Shown one piece after another: positions 7,779-15,449 of a stretch of DNA of 22,299 nucleotides. The stretch's first letter is position 1. Each line of letters begins with the position of its first letter. The notes beneath the pieces are model-generated. The model did not search any database. It saw nothing but the letters and a program-made list of their open reading frames with translations, and was not told the origin of the DNA. The DNA comes from Bacteroidota bacterium (lineage in GTDB: Bacteria; Bacteroidota; Bacteroidia; B-17B0; B-17BO), in NCBI GenBank assembly GCA_025356715.1, contig JANXRU010000185.1:1-22299 (forward strand), in the 5' to 3' direction. Made by a program: the position numbers and the translations under genes.

Positions 7779-10151
7779 ATGAGATGCCTATTTTTTTTAA
7801 CCATCATTTTATCTTCGGTTTTTATCAGTCCCATTTACAGTAAACCCTGTAAAACAACCGATACAAGATCTGATTCTATTGATATTACTAATTATAAAAT
7901 TTCGCTCAGCATCAGAAACCTTAGTTTAAAAACAATTAGTGGTTTTACAGAAATAAATATGCTTGCCAAAGTATCTGGAGTGAATAGCATTAGGCTCGAT
8001 TTCTTAAAATTAACACCAACCAAAATTTCAATTTCAGGAATTGACCAAGCTTATTCCAAAAACGATTCGATTATTTTTGTTCAACTATCATCAACCAAAA
8101 ACATTGGAGATACTTTTACTTTAAGAATTGAATATACTGGGCAGCCAGTAACCGACCCTCAATGGGGAGGCTTTTACTTTTCGGGCAATTACGCCTTTAA
8201 CTTGGGAGTTGGATTTGTTGTGGATCCTCACAATTTTGGCAGATGTTGGTTTCCTTGTTTTGATAATTTTATTGAACGCTCAACCTTCGATTTATATATT
8301 ACTACCGATAGTGGCTACAAAGCTGTATGTGGCGGAACCCTTCAATCACAAACAACCAATACAGATAATAGCATTACATGGAATTGGAAATTACAAACAC
8401 CTGTTCCCTCCTATTTAGCATCTGTTGCGGTAAGTAAATATGAACTGGTAAACTCAACTTATACCGGGTTACAAAGAAATATTCCAATTGCCATTGCTTC
8501 GTTACCGTCTGATACTTCAAAAGTAAAATCATCATTTGTGCACTTACCAAATGCTCTCAGTATTTTTGAAAACCATTATGGAGCCTATCAATTTGAGCGA
8601 GTTGGATATAGTGTTGTTCCATTTTCGGGTGGAGCTATGGAGCATGCCACCAATATTGCTTATCCATTATTTGCTGTAGATGGTACAACAACATACGAAA
8701 CACTTTATGCACACGAACTTTCTCATCATTGGTGGGGAGATTTGGCAACATGCAGAACAGCAGGCGATATGTGGCTAAATGAAGGCTGGGCAAATTATTC
8801 GGAACGTGTGTTTTTAGAAAATGTATACGATAAGCAGCATTACCGCGATGATGTAAAAAGCAATCACCTAAGTGTGCTCAGATATGCACATATTAAGGAT
8901 GCCGGCTTTAGGGCAGTAGCAGGAATTCCCCATCAATATACGTATGGCGAGCACGTGTATCACAAAGGTTCAGATGCTATCCATACCTTAAGAACTTATA
9001 TGGGCGATTCTGCATTTTTTGCTGCCTGCAAATCCTATCTTAATCAGTATAAATTTAAAGATGTGAGCACAGTTGATTTGATTCAGCATTTTAAACCTTT
9101 TACCAATGCCGATTTAAGTTCATTTTTTAATGACTGGATTTTAAATCCGGGTTTCTGTGATTTTGTTATTTCGTTAATGGTAACTGATGGCTCTTTAAAT
9201 ACTAAGGTTATAGTTCAACAAAACTTAAGGGCTGCCAATAATTATTATACAAACGTTCCGCTTTCCATAACCTTTTACGACCAACATTGGAATGCCGTTA
9301 CCAAAAATTTCACCATGAGTGGAGCAAGTAAAGAAGTAAGTTTTCCACTTTCCTTCTCCCCCATTTTTGCTGTAATTGACCAAGACGAAAACATCAGTTA
9401 TGCTCGAACAAAAAACACAGTAGTACTTAAAGCTGCCGGATTTACTCAATTAAATGATGCATTAATGGGCATAACCGTTACTTCTATCTCCGATTCGGCA
9501 ATGTTGCACGTTGAGCATCATTGGACAGCTGCTGATCAATCTAAATGCACTATTCCTGGCATTTATGTTTCAAATTATAGGTATTGGAAAGTGGATGGAA
9601 TTTGGCCTGCTAATTTTAAAGCAACAGCGTTTTTAAACTATGATGGAACAATGCCAAGCGCATTTAATAGCGGTTATTTAGACCATACTTTTATTCGCCA
9701 AACGGAAGATAGTTTGGTATTGCTTTGGAGGCCTGATGAAACGGCTAATTGGCAAATCGTTGCTGATAGTATTGCAGGAAAAACTATGGGGGGAAGTAAA
9801 ACAGATAAGGTGGGTAGATTTTGGTTGAAAGACCTAAAAAAAGGAGAATATGTTTTTGGAATGTATGATGTAAAACTAGGTATTAATGAGCCTCAAGAAT
9901 CATCTATTAAAGAAAAAATACTTATTTACCCAAACCCATCAAACGATATTATTAAAATAGTAGCTGATTTTACACATCAAGATGCGGTGGTTAAACTATT
10001 TGATATACAAGGAAGATGTGTATTACAAAATAGCTTTTCATCATTGCTGCAATCCCTTGAAATAGATGTAACACCATTACAAAAAGGAAATTACATTTTG
10101 CAGTGGAATGATGGTGTTAATCATGTCAACAAAAACATCATCATTAAATAA
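7779..10151 (+). CDS. Secreted M1-family aminopeptidase with T9SS sorting domain
   Basis: This is a 790-residue zinc aminopeptidase exported to the cell surface or medium. The signal peptide is MRCLFFLTIILSSVFISPIYS. The M1 N-terminal beta domain follows, then 'GGAMEH' (residues 284-289, substrate N-terminus recognition), HELSH at 312-316 and the third zinc ligand E335 in 'WLNEGWA'. The transition-state tyrosine is probably Y394. The region ~460-700 has no recognisable ERAP-like helical domain. Residues ~713-790 are a type A sorting domain ('ILIYPNPSNDIIKI...KLFDIQGR...KGNYILQW'). Its start lies 38 bp after serA. It may be read through from the ser genes, since I see no clear terminator or promoter between them. 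Confidence 0.93.
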   Translation: MRCLFFLTIILSSVFISPIYSKPCKTTDTRSDSIDITNYKISLSIRNLSLKTISGFTEINMLAKVSGVNSIRLDFLKLTPTKISISGIDQAYSKNDSIIFVQLSSTKNIGDTFTLRIEYTGQPVTDPQWGGFYFSGNYAFNLGVGFVVDPHNFGRCWFPCFDNFIERSTFDLYITTDSGYKAVCGGTLQSQTTNTDNSITWNWKLQTPVPSYLASVAVSKYELVNSTYTGLQRNIPIAIASLPSDTSKVKSSFVHLPNALSIFENHYGAYQFERVGYSVVPFSGGAMEHATNIAYPLFAVDGTTTYETLYAHELSHHWWGDLATCRTAGDMWLNEGWANYSERVFLENVYDKQHYRDDVKSNHLSVLRYAHIKDAGFRAVAGIPHQYTYGEHVYHKGSDAIHTLRTYMGDSAFFAACKSYLNQYKFKDVSTVDLIQHFKPFTNADLSSFFNDWILNPGFCDFVISLMVTDGSLNTKVIVQQNLRAANNYYTNVPLSITFYDQHWNAVTKNFTMSGASKEVSFPLSFSPIFAVIDQDENISYARTKNTVVLKAAGFTQLNDALMGITVTSISDSAMLHVEHHWTAADQSKCTIPGIYVSNYRYWKVDGIWPANFKATAFLNYDGTMPSAFNSGYLDHTFIRQTEDSLVLLWRPDETANWQIVADSIAGKTMGGSKTDKVGRFWLKDLKKGEYVFGMYDVKLGINEPQESSIKEKILIYPNPSNDIIKIVADFTHQDAVVKLFDIQGRCVLQNSFSSLLQSLEIDVTPLQKGNYILQWNDGVNHVNKNIIIK

Positions 10152-10187
10152 CAGTTACCACTAATTACTTTTTGGGCATAATTCTAT

Positions 10188-10217
10188 TTTGCAAACGCAA
10201 ACGCTTTTATACATTTG
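10188..10217 (+). promoter_or_regulatory. Bacteroidota-type promoter of hbd
   Basis: TTTG at 10188-10191 and TACATTTG at 10210-10217 are separated by exactly 18 bp. This fits the primary sigma factor consensus of Bacteroidota (TTTG, 17-19 bp, TAnnTTTG) at every defined base. The ATG lies 27 bp past the -7 box. There is no E. coli-like -35/-10 here. Confidence 0.75.
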
Positions 10218-10243
10218 CGCCACTAAATTTTTAAGAACCTTAC

Positions 10244-11161
10244 ATGAAAAACATTACAGTTATTGGATCAGGAACAATGGGCAACGGTATTGCTCACGTA
10301 TTTGCACAAAATGGATACAACGTATCTCTTATTGATGTGAATGAAGCCGCACTAAAAAAAGCACTCGATACGATTGCTAAAAACCTCGACAGGCAAGTTG
10401 CTAAAGGCGCACTTACAGAGGCTGATAAAACAAGTACCTTAGGAAATATAAAAACATTTACCAACTTAAAAGAAGCATCGGCTAATGCTGATTTGGTGAT
10501 TGAAGCGGCAAGCGAGAATATGAATATCAAATTAGCGATATTTAAAGAATTGGATGAAGTAGCTCCTGCAAATGCTATTTTAGCCTCTAATACCTCTTCT
10601 ATTTCTATTACTAAAATTGCATCGGTTACCAAGCGTGCCGATAAAGTGATTGGAATGCACTTTATGAATCCTGTTCCTGTAATGAAATTAGTGGAAGTGA
10701 TTAACGGATATAAAACTTCAAAAGAAGTAACTGAAATCATTACCAACTTATCAAAAGCAATTGGTAAAGTTCCTGCCGAATCAAATGATTACCCTGGTTT
10801 TATTGCCAATCGTATTTTAATGCCAATGATTAATGAAGCTATTATTTCATTACACGAAGGTGTGGGTGGCGTTGAAGAGATTGATACGGTTATGAAATTG
10901 GGTATGGCTCATCCAATGGGTCCCCTTCAGTTAGCTGATTTTATTGGTTTAGATGTGTGTTTAGCTATATTAAATGTATTGCATGATGGCTTTGGAAATC
11001 CTAAATATGCGCCATGTGCTTTATTGGTAAATATGGTTACTGCCGGAAATTTAGGCGTTAAATCAGGCGAAGGGTTCTATAAATACACCGCAGGAAGCAA
11101 AGATTTAGTGGTAAGCGATATGTTTAGAAAATCTCCCATACTAAAATCGGCAACGGTTTAA
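10244..11161 (+). CDS. hbd: 3-hydroxybutyryl-CoA / 3-hydroxyacyl-CoA dehydrogenase
   Basis: A 305-residue NAD(P)-dependent enzyme that interconverts acetoacetyl-CoA (or longer 3-ketoacyl-CoA) and 3-hydroxyacyl-CoA in fatty-acid or butyrate-type metabolism. The Rossmann motif is 'GSGTMGNGIAHVFA' at residues 8-21. The catalytic pair is H139 ('GMHFMNPVP') with E151, supported by N189 in 'PGFIANRILMPMINEA'. The C-terminal dimerisation domain contains 'GPLQLADFIGLD' and 'GVKSGEGFYKY'. The length is about 15-20 residues over the usual 280-290 because of a short C-terminal tail. It has its own promoter and a strong terminator, so it is probably monocistronic. It is the last clearly core gene before the accessory region. 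Confidence 0.95.
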   Translation: MKNITVIGSGTMGNGIAHVFAQNGYNVSLIDVNEAALKKALDTIAKNLDRQVAKGALTEADKTSTLGNIKTFTNLKEASANADLVIEAASENMNIKLAIFKELDEVAPANAILASNTSSISITKIASVTKRADKVIGMHFMNPVPVMKLVEVINGYKTSKEVTEIITNLSKAIGKVPAESNDYPGFIANRILMPMINEAIISLHEGVGGVEEIDTVMKLGMAHPMGPLQLADFIGLDVCLAILNVLHDGFGNPKYAPCALLVNMVTAGNLGVKSGEGFYKYTAGSKDLVVSDMFRKSPILKSATV

Positions 11162-11164
11162 CAT

Positions 11165-11419
11165 AAGTTATTGTTTAAGTGAAAGAGGCGAGCCATTGGG
11201 TTCGCCTTTTTTGTTTTTAAAACTCACTTTCAAGCAACTTTTTTATTTCCTATACTTTGTTACATTCGTTTAATAAAAGAAAAACAATACATTTATATTA
11301 TTTAATTCAAAATGTAAAATAGGTAAAATAAATGAGTATGCTATGTATTATTGATAGGCAAAATTTAAACAATTATAAATGAACTAACCATTTAAGTTTG
11401 GCAGCAATATATAAGTTAT
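11165..11419 (+). repeat. Dispersed repeat, copy 1 (terminator plus cassette landing site)
   Basis: About 250 bp, almost all of the 306-bp gap after hbd, is repeated at 19261-19532 and partly at 18219-18360. It opens with the terminator hairpin (11186-11207), then AT-rich sequence including TTACATTCGTTTAATAAAAG, and ends ATATATAAGTTAT. Compared with copy 3 it lacks about 14 bp in the middle (around 11310). Its last bases are where cassette 1 begins. I see no open frame in it. Confidence 0.9.
11186..11217 (+). terminator. Terminator of hbd
   Basis: AGGCGAGCC and GGTTCGCCT form a nine-pair stem with one G-U, a short ATTG loop, then TTTTTTG. The same hairpin is reused at 18241 and 19284. Confidence 0.85.
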
Positions 11420-11467
11420 CGGTCAGGCTATGACGACAGTGCAACAACTTAACAATCGGACAGTAAA

Positions 11468-12664
11468 ATGAAATTTTTAGCAAACATAAACAAGACAAAA
11501 AATCATTTAGCGACCATAACGGAGAACCTAAAAGTTCACGACCAAGCATTTTTTGCTGTTGCATTTTTAAAGACTTCTGGACTAAATAATCTTGCCAAAC
11601 CAATTAAGGACTTTTTAAAATCAGGTGGACAATTAATTATTGTAGCTGGACAAAATTTTGCACTTACAGAGCCAAAGGCATTACACGAACTTCGTAACCT
11701 TTTTAAACCATACCCGACATCAAAATTATTTCTTGCAAAAGCAAATGCAGCAACAAATGTATTTCATCCGAAACTTTATCTATTTAAATCACAAAAAGAC
11801 TGTTGTGTAATTTCAGGTTCTGCCAACATCACAAAGGGCGGACTTATTGACAACAAAGAAACTTCAATAATCGCAGACTGCATTGAGAGTGAAAAAATTT
11901 GGGTTGACGCAAAAAATTATTTTGACAATTTATTAAACCTTGACAATTCAGACGAAGCAACACTTCTTGTTATTAAGCAGTATGAGACATTTTTTGAACA
12001 GCAAAAACAATATAACAAGAAAGCTAAACCGATACCAACTAAGACAAAATCTCAATTGGCATTTGACTATAATAATCTTGTAAAGCATTTTAAGAAATTC
12101 AATAACTCTGAGCGACAAGAGAATTTCAAAGGGAAATTAATTAACTACAAAAAAGCCAAAACTATTTTAGACCAAATCGCAGACAATACTCGTTTGACAC
12201 AAACCCAATTTGAACCGCTTTTAGACAGTTTAGTGGGAAGTAAGGACGAATATAATCTTTGGCATTCAGGAAGTTTGTTTAGACTTAGACGTTCTGTATA
12301 TCCTTATTTCAAAGAGTTTCGTGACTTAGTTCGTTATATCCGTGACAACAAAAATCAGACAGCAGAAATAGTTTTTGAAAATGCCAAAGAGAAGGTGAAA
12401 ATGATTGAAGGTGCTGCTGTTAATTACATTACAGAAATAATGATGACTTATAACAACAAGGACTTCGCTAATATGAATAAAAATCCTTTGACAGTTTTAA
12501 GGACAGAAGGCGGAGTAAATATTAAAGCCTCATCATCTTCATTTTCTGGTGCAGACTATGACGAATACTGTGAACTTATAAAAGAAATTCGTTCTAAACT
12601 TGGACTACAAAATATGCTGGAAGCTGACAGTTTCTTTAATGAAATATACTGGGAAATTAAATGA
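11468..12664 (+). CDS. PLD-like nuclease with McrB-associated type C-terminal region
   Basis: Predicted cytoplasmic protein of 398 residues, probably a nuclease or phosphodiesterase. A single HKD-type site is seen at residues 100-120: H100 and K102 in 'FHPKLY', then 'ISGSANIT' with N120 and an acidic 'NKE' at 129-131. A single motif means the active site is normally completed by a dimer. The C-terminal half contains 'FANMNKNPLTVLRTEGG', 'SSFSGADYDEYCELIKEI' and 'NMLEADSFFNEIYWEI'. From memory these resemble a domain found in McrB-like restriction proteins. This suggests a defence role, which I infer and cannot test here. All 20 Asp codons are GAC by hand count, unlike the chromosomal genes. 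It is the only gene of cassette 1. Confidence 0.8.
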   Translation: MKFLANINKTKNHLATITENLKVHDQAFFAVAFLKTSGLNNLAKPIKDFLKSGGQLIIVAGQNFALTEPKALHELRNLFKPYPTSKLFLAKANAATNVFHPKLYLFKSQKDCCVISGSANITKGGLIDNKETSIIADCIESEKIWVDAKNYFDNLLNLDNSDEATLLVIKQYETFFEQQKQYNKKAKPIPTKTKSQLAFDYNNLVKHFKKFNNSERQENFKGKLINYKKAKTILDQIADNTRLTQTQFEPLLDSLVGSKDEYNLWHSGSLFRLRRSVYPYFKEFRDLVRYIRDNKNQTAEIVFENAKEKVKMIEGAAVNYITEIMMTYNNKDFANMNKNPLTVLRTEGGVNIKASSSSFSGADYDEYCELIKEIRSKLGLQNMLEADSFFNEIYWEIK

Positions 12665-12703
12665 CAACTAACCTAAAAATAACGACCGAAGAAGAAGCCC
12701 GAA

Positions 12704-12839
12704 CCGATAACACGGGCTTGGCAAAAGTGGCGGTTCAGTACTCCTCAGACAGTTTAGATGTAGCCGAAAGTTTGGTTCTCCGCATCAACATTTGTGGTGA
12801 AAATCGCCGCCATCGCAAACCCCCGAACCGTTAGCAGGC
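12704..12839 (+). repeat. attC-like element A (end of cassette 1)
   Basis: This imperfect palindrome of about 135 bp has outer arms CCGATAAC (12704-12711) and GTTAGCAG (from 12830). The inner arm around 'GTGGCGG' can pair with 'CGCCGCCATCGCAAACCCCC'. The first arm is the reverse complement of the start of cassette 1 (GTTATCGG at 11415-11422). The last arm belongs to the start of cassette 2. Confidence 0.7.
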
Positions 12840-12881
12840 ATTACTAATAAGACACAAAAAATAAAAATAAATAATTTAACC

Positions 12882-13466
12882 ATGAAAAAAATACAATTAT
12901 TCTCGCTTTTAATCTTATCCCTTTTCTATGGGTGTACACTCCCGACAGTACTTTATTTTAATACCCAACCATTTGTGACAGCTTATAAAACAAATATTAA
13001 TAATACTCTTAATATCTGTATTGACAACAATATTAAGGACTCAACAGTTATTAAATCCGCAGGAATAAAACCTATGACAATTGTACAATTTCGACATAGT
13101 TTAGAAGATGCTTTAATAAACACATTCAAAAATACATATACAGACGTATCTGTAACCAAAACACCTATCCAAAAAGGTTTAAGTTTTATATTAATAAAAG
13201 TAACCCCCGACTGGAATAAAAAGTCATCTCGGACAGTTGTAACTGGGTCCTATGGAAATGTCAGTTCTTATACTAAATATGAATTAGAAATGAAAATAAC
13301 CTACCAGGCAGTTATATATTTAAACGGTGAAAAATTAGGAGTTATTGAAAACACTATTGTTAGTGAAAAATCTACTTTCAAATTCAGTGACACTCCAGAC
13401 GTATTTAAAGATGGTATTAAAATAATGTGTGAAGACATCTATAAGCAGACTATAAAATATAAATAG
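12882..13466 (+). CDS. Predicted lipoprotein of unknown function (cassette 2)
   Basis: A 194-residue protein with a lipoprotein signal (MKKIQLFSLLILSLFYGC, lipidated Cys 18), so it is expected on the periplasmic side of a membrane or on the surface. The body is a mix of alpha and beta with 'QFRHSLEDALINTFKNTY' and beta-rich 'YELEMKITYQAVIYLNGEKLG'. This recalls small periplasmic-facing lipoproteins, but I do not recognise a family. It is the only gene of cassette 2. Asp is GAC in 7 of 9 codons, in line with neighbouring cassette genes. Confidence 0.75.
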   Translation: MKKIQLFSLLILSLFYGCTLPTVLYFNTQPFVTAYKTNINNTLNICIDNNIKDSTVIKSAGIKPMTIVQFRHSLEDALINTFKNTYTDVSVTKTPIQKGLSFILIKVTPDWNKKSSRTVVTGSYGNVSSYTKYELEMKITYQAVIYLNGEKLGVIENTIVSEKSTFKFSDTPDVFKDGIKIMCEDIYKQTIKYK

Positions 13467-13470
13467 TAAC

Positions 13471-13664
13471 GCCTGCTAACACGGGGCAATTGCGTCAGCG
13501 GGGTTGACGAGTAGTTTTTTTGCTTTGCTTTTGCCCCTTCGGGACTTTTATTTTCATAAAGCAAAAAGAAAAAGTTTTGTATCTTTAAATTTAGTTTTCG
13601 GTTGGTAGACCGTTTGACGGTTTTTAAACCCGCCGAACGCAAACCCCCGAAACGTTATGTGTCA
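13471..13664 (+). repeat. attC-like element B (end of cassette 2)
   Basis: First arm GCCTGCTAAC (13471-13480) is a perfect 10-bp complement of the cassette 2 start GTTAGCAGGC (12830-12839), and the match extends to 13 of 14 bases. The second arm, CGAAACGTTATGTG (13648-13661), starts cassette 3. The inner arms 'CACGGGGCAATTGCGTCAGCGGGG' type sequence and 'CCCGCCGAACGCAAACCCCC' pair imperfectly. At about 190 bp it is longer than the other three elements, with extra AT-rich sequence and small hairpins (near 13532 and 13608) at its tip. Confidence 0.7.
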
Positions 13665-13727
13665 GCTTAAAAACCGACCCCGACCGACAGTGCGAAAACT
13701 TTTGTTTCCAAATTTAGAAACTTTATT

Positions 13728-13735
13728 TATCTTTG
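13728..13735 (+). promoter_or_regulatory. Possible -7 box for the HigB/HigA cassette
   Basis: TATCTTTG fits the Bacteroidota -7 element TAnnTTTG, 25 bp ahead of the higB ATG. The nearest TTTG upstream (13701) is 23 bp away, too far for a standard -33 box, so this is half a promoter at best. It would let the cassette drive its own genes. Confidence 0.35.
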
Positions 13736-13760
13736 TGGCGTTTAACAATCAATTTGGCAA

Positions 13761-14101
13761 ATGAAGTATTTTGAGACTAAGTTTATGGAAGAAGCAAACG
13801 AGTTTATAGCAGAACTTGACCCAAAAACCATCAAAAAATATTTTACAACATTGACCTTGCCGAACAAACAAATGACCCGAAACTCTTCAAAAAACTACAA
13901 AATGACATTTGGGAGCTTCGGACAAAATTTGGTGGACTTCAAATCAGATTGCTTGCATTTTGGGACAAATCAAACAACAAGGAAACATTGGTAATTGCGA
14001 CCCACGGTTTCATAAAAAAGGTTGACAAAGTGCCAGCAAACGAAATTGACCGAGCAGAAAGATTGAGAGACAAATATTTTAACAACAAATCTAAAAAGTA
14101 G
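13761..14101 (+). pseudogene. higB: HigB-like toxin (RelE/ParE superfamily, Gp49-like), frameshifted
   Basis: Translation starts as 'MKYFETKFMEEANEFIAELDPKTIKK'. At the A6 run 13833-13838 the frame changes. Reading on in the -1 frame gives 'IFYNIDLAEQTNDPKLFKKLQ', 'FGGLQIRLLAFWDKS' and 'THGFIKKVDKVPANEIDRAERLRDKYF', the typical C-terminus of Gp49/HigB-type ribosome-dependent mRNA interferases. Combined length is ~113 residues, normal for the family. As written, the zero frame ends after 77 residues. Causes could be a lost A in a run of seven (true mutation or base-call error) or a -1 ribosomal slip on AAAAAAT. It lies 5 bp before the antitoxin, in the toxin-first order usual for higBA. Confidence 0.8.
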
Positions 14102-14106
14102 AAAAC

Positions 14107-14433
14107 ATGGCAATGAAAGAAATAAAGACCTATTCACTTACCGAAATGAAAGATAAATATATCGGTAAAGTTGGGACAGCAGACCGTGACGAATACGAAT
14201 ACGAACTTCGTATGGACGTGTTAGGAAAAATGATTAAATCTGCAAGACAAGAACGCCACTTGACACAGGAAGAACTTGGCAAACTTGTTGGGGTGCAGAA
14301 AGCTCAAATTTCTAAACTTGAAAGCAGTGCTAACAGTGCGACAATTGACACCGTTTTGAGGGTTTTTAGAGCATTAAAAGCAGAAATTAATTTTAACGTA
14401 AAACTTGAGGACAACTTTGTTAAACTTGCTTGA
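14107..14433 (+). CDS. higA: HigA-like antitoxin, XRE-family HTH
   Basis: A 108-residue DNA-binding antitoxin. A helix-turn-helix of the XRE/Cro type covers residues ~36-92 ('LGKMIKSARQERHLTQEELGKLVGVQKAQISKLESS' region, then 'VLRVFRALKAEINF'). The ~35-residue leader is the part likely to bind the toxin. It should neutralise HigB and repress the shared promoter. An ATG two codons on (14113) is an equally possible start. It is intact even though the toxin is frameshifted, which would be harmless to the cell. Asp is GAC in 5 of 6. Confidence 0.88.
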   Translation: MAMKEIKTYSLTEMKDKYIGKVGTADRDEYEYELRMDVLGKMIKSARQERHLTQEELGKLVGVQKAQISKLESSANSATIDTVLRVFRALKAEINFNVKLEDNFVKLA

Positions 14434-14450
14434 CCGAAAAGAAAGCCGAA

Positions 14451-14584
14451 CGCATAACAAGGGGTTTGCGATAGCGGGGGTTCCGTGCTTCGCAGACAGT
14501 TTTGTGCAAGCCGAAATTCAGTTCTCCGAACAAAGTTTAGTGGTAAAAATCCCGCCCATCGCAAATCTGCAAACCGTTGTGCCC
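14451..14584 (+). repeat. attC-like element C (end of cassette 3)
   Basis: First arm CGCATAAC (14451-14458) matches the reverse complement of the cassette 3 start GTTATGTG (13654-13661) at 7 of 8 bases. Inner arms 'GTTTGCGATAGCGGG' (14463-14477) and 'CCCGCCCATCGCAAA' (14551-14565) make a long stem. The element closes with GTTGTGCCC (14576-14584), which starts cassette 4. Overlapping open frames across this stretch are artefacts of the palindrome. Confidence 0.72.
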
Positions 14585-14654
14585 AATGCTATTGCTTCGT
14601 TCAACCGATAGTGCTAACCTTATACTTTCAACTAATTCTTAGGGCATTTTTAAC

Positions 14655-14662
14655 TAACTTTG
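14655..14662 (+). promoter_or_regulatory. Possible -7 box for the Fic gene
   Basis: TAACTTTG fits TAnnTTTG and ends only 4 bp before the ATG, so a transcript from it would be nearly leaderless. No matching -33 box is visible. Confidence 0.25.
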
Positions 14663-14666
14663 GACA

Positions 14667-15449
14667 ATGACTTTGCAGCTAAAAATTTTACAACAGGACT
14701 TTTTTGAGGAGTATAAAAATCAACTAAAGATTGATATTGAGAGTGCGTTTGCCTCCATAAAAAAGAAGTCACAAACAGTTGAGGACTTCAAATTTTATCT
14801 TGCAAATTCTGCTGTGCATTCATCCAACATTGAGGGTAACACCGTAAGTTTTGACACCTATTTAAAAGTAAGTGAGTTCAACTTGCATTTAAAGACAAAG
14901 GAGATAAAAGAGATTGAAGACCTCATTTCCGCTTATCAATATGCAAGAGAAAATGAACTGACACTTGAGAACATTTTAAAAGCACACGAAATTTTAACAA
15001 CATCTATACTTGTAAAAAAGGAACGAGGGAAAATACGGAAAGTAAAAGTTGGTGTAAGAAGTGACGGACACTTGATTTACTTGGCTGTTGAACCTGAGTT
15101 TGTAAAACCTGAGTTAGTAAAATTGTTTGCTGACATTTCAATATTGCTCAAAACTAAACTGACAACAACTGAAGTATTTTATTACGCAGCGTTAATACAT
15201 CTGGTGTTCGTTAATATTCACCCATTTGTTGACGGCAACGGCAGAGCAACCCGACTAATTGAGAAATGGTTTTTAGCTAAAAAACTTGGTGACAATTCTT
15301 GGTTTATTACATCAGAGAAAAACTATTGGGACAACAGACCAACATATTATAAGAACTTGCAACTTGGTGTAAACTATTATGAGGTAAAATATGAAATGAG
15401 TATCCCTTTTTTATCAATGCTACCAAATTCATTAACAGAAAAGTTATGA
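14667..15449 (+). CDS. Fic-family protein (class II, self-inhibited AMP transferase)
   Basis: A 260-residue Fic/DOC enzyme that would transfer AMP, or another phosphate-linked group, from a nucleotide to a hydroxyl on a target protein. The active-site loop is intact: HPFVDGNGRATR at residues 185-196 with catalytic H185, D189 and R193/R196. The inhibitory helix lies N-terminal, 'SSNIEG' at 52-57, where E56 would block the ATP gamma-phosphate. This defines class II Fic proteins. The gene needs no separate antitoxin. There is no C-terminal HTH, unlike many Fic proteins of this size class. Asp is GAC in 9 of 10. It is the first gene of cassette 4. Confidence 0.92.
   Translation: MTLQLKILQQDFFEEYKNQLKIDIESAFASIKKKSQTVEDFKFYLANSAVHSSNIEGNTVSFDTYLKVSEFNLHLKTKEIKEIEDLISAYQYARENELTLENILKAHEILTTSILVKKERGKIRKVKVGVRSDGHLIYLAVEPEFVKPELVKLFADISILLKTKLTTTEVFYYAALIHLVFVNIHPFVDGNGRATRLIEKWFLAKKLGDNSWFITSEKNYWDNRPTYYKNLQLGVNYYEVKYEMSIPFLSMLPNSLTEKL

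Larger units (their letters stand above)
11415..14584 (+). mobile_element. Integron-like cassette run 1 (cassettes 1-3 and start of 4)
   Basis: Three complete cassettes lie head to tail: cassette 1 at 11416-12830 (PLD nuclease), cassette 2 at 12831-13654 (lipoprotein) and cassette 3 at 13655-14576 (HigB/HigA). Cassette 4 (Fic) begins at 14577. Each starts with the TTR of a GTTR site and ends in an imperfect palindrome whose first arm is complementary to that cassette's own start: GTTATCGGT with ACCGATAAC, GTTAGCAGGC with GCCTGCTAAC, and GTTATG with CATAAC. All genes point the same way. This matches the layout of integron gene cassettes. No integrase gene is present and the cores do not fit GTTRRRY, so the recombinase is unknown. 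Confidence 0.7.

Noticed and set aside
12704..14584. Elements A-C as simple transcription terminators
   Set aside because: They are too long, their pairing is imperfect and they lack T-tracts, while their outer bases vary in step with the cassette starts.
14405..14670. Overlapping plus-strand frames of 61-68 codons and a minus-strand frame of 86 codons
   Set aside because: They lie across palindromic element C and the end of higA; palindromes create mirrored open frames, and none has a protein-like make-up.
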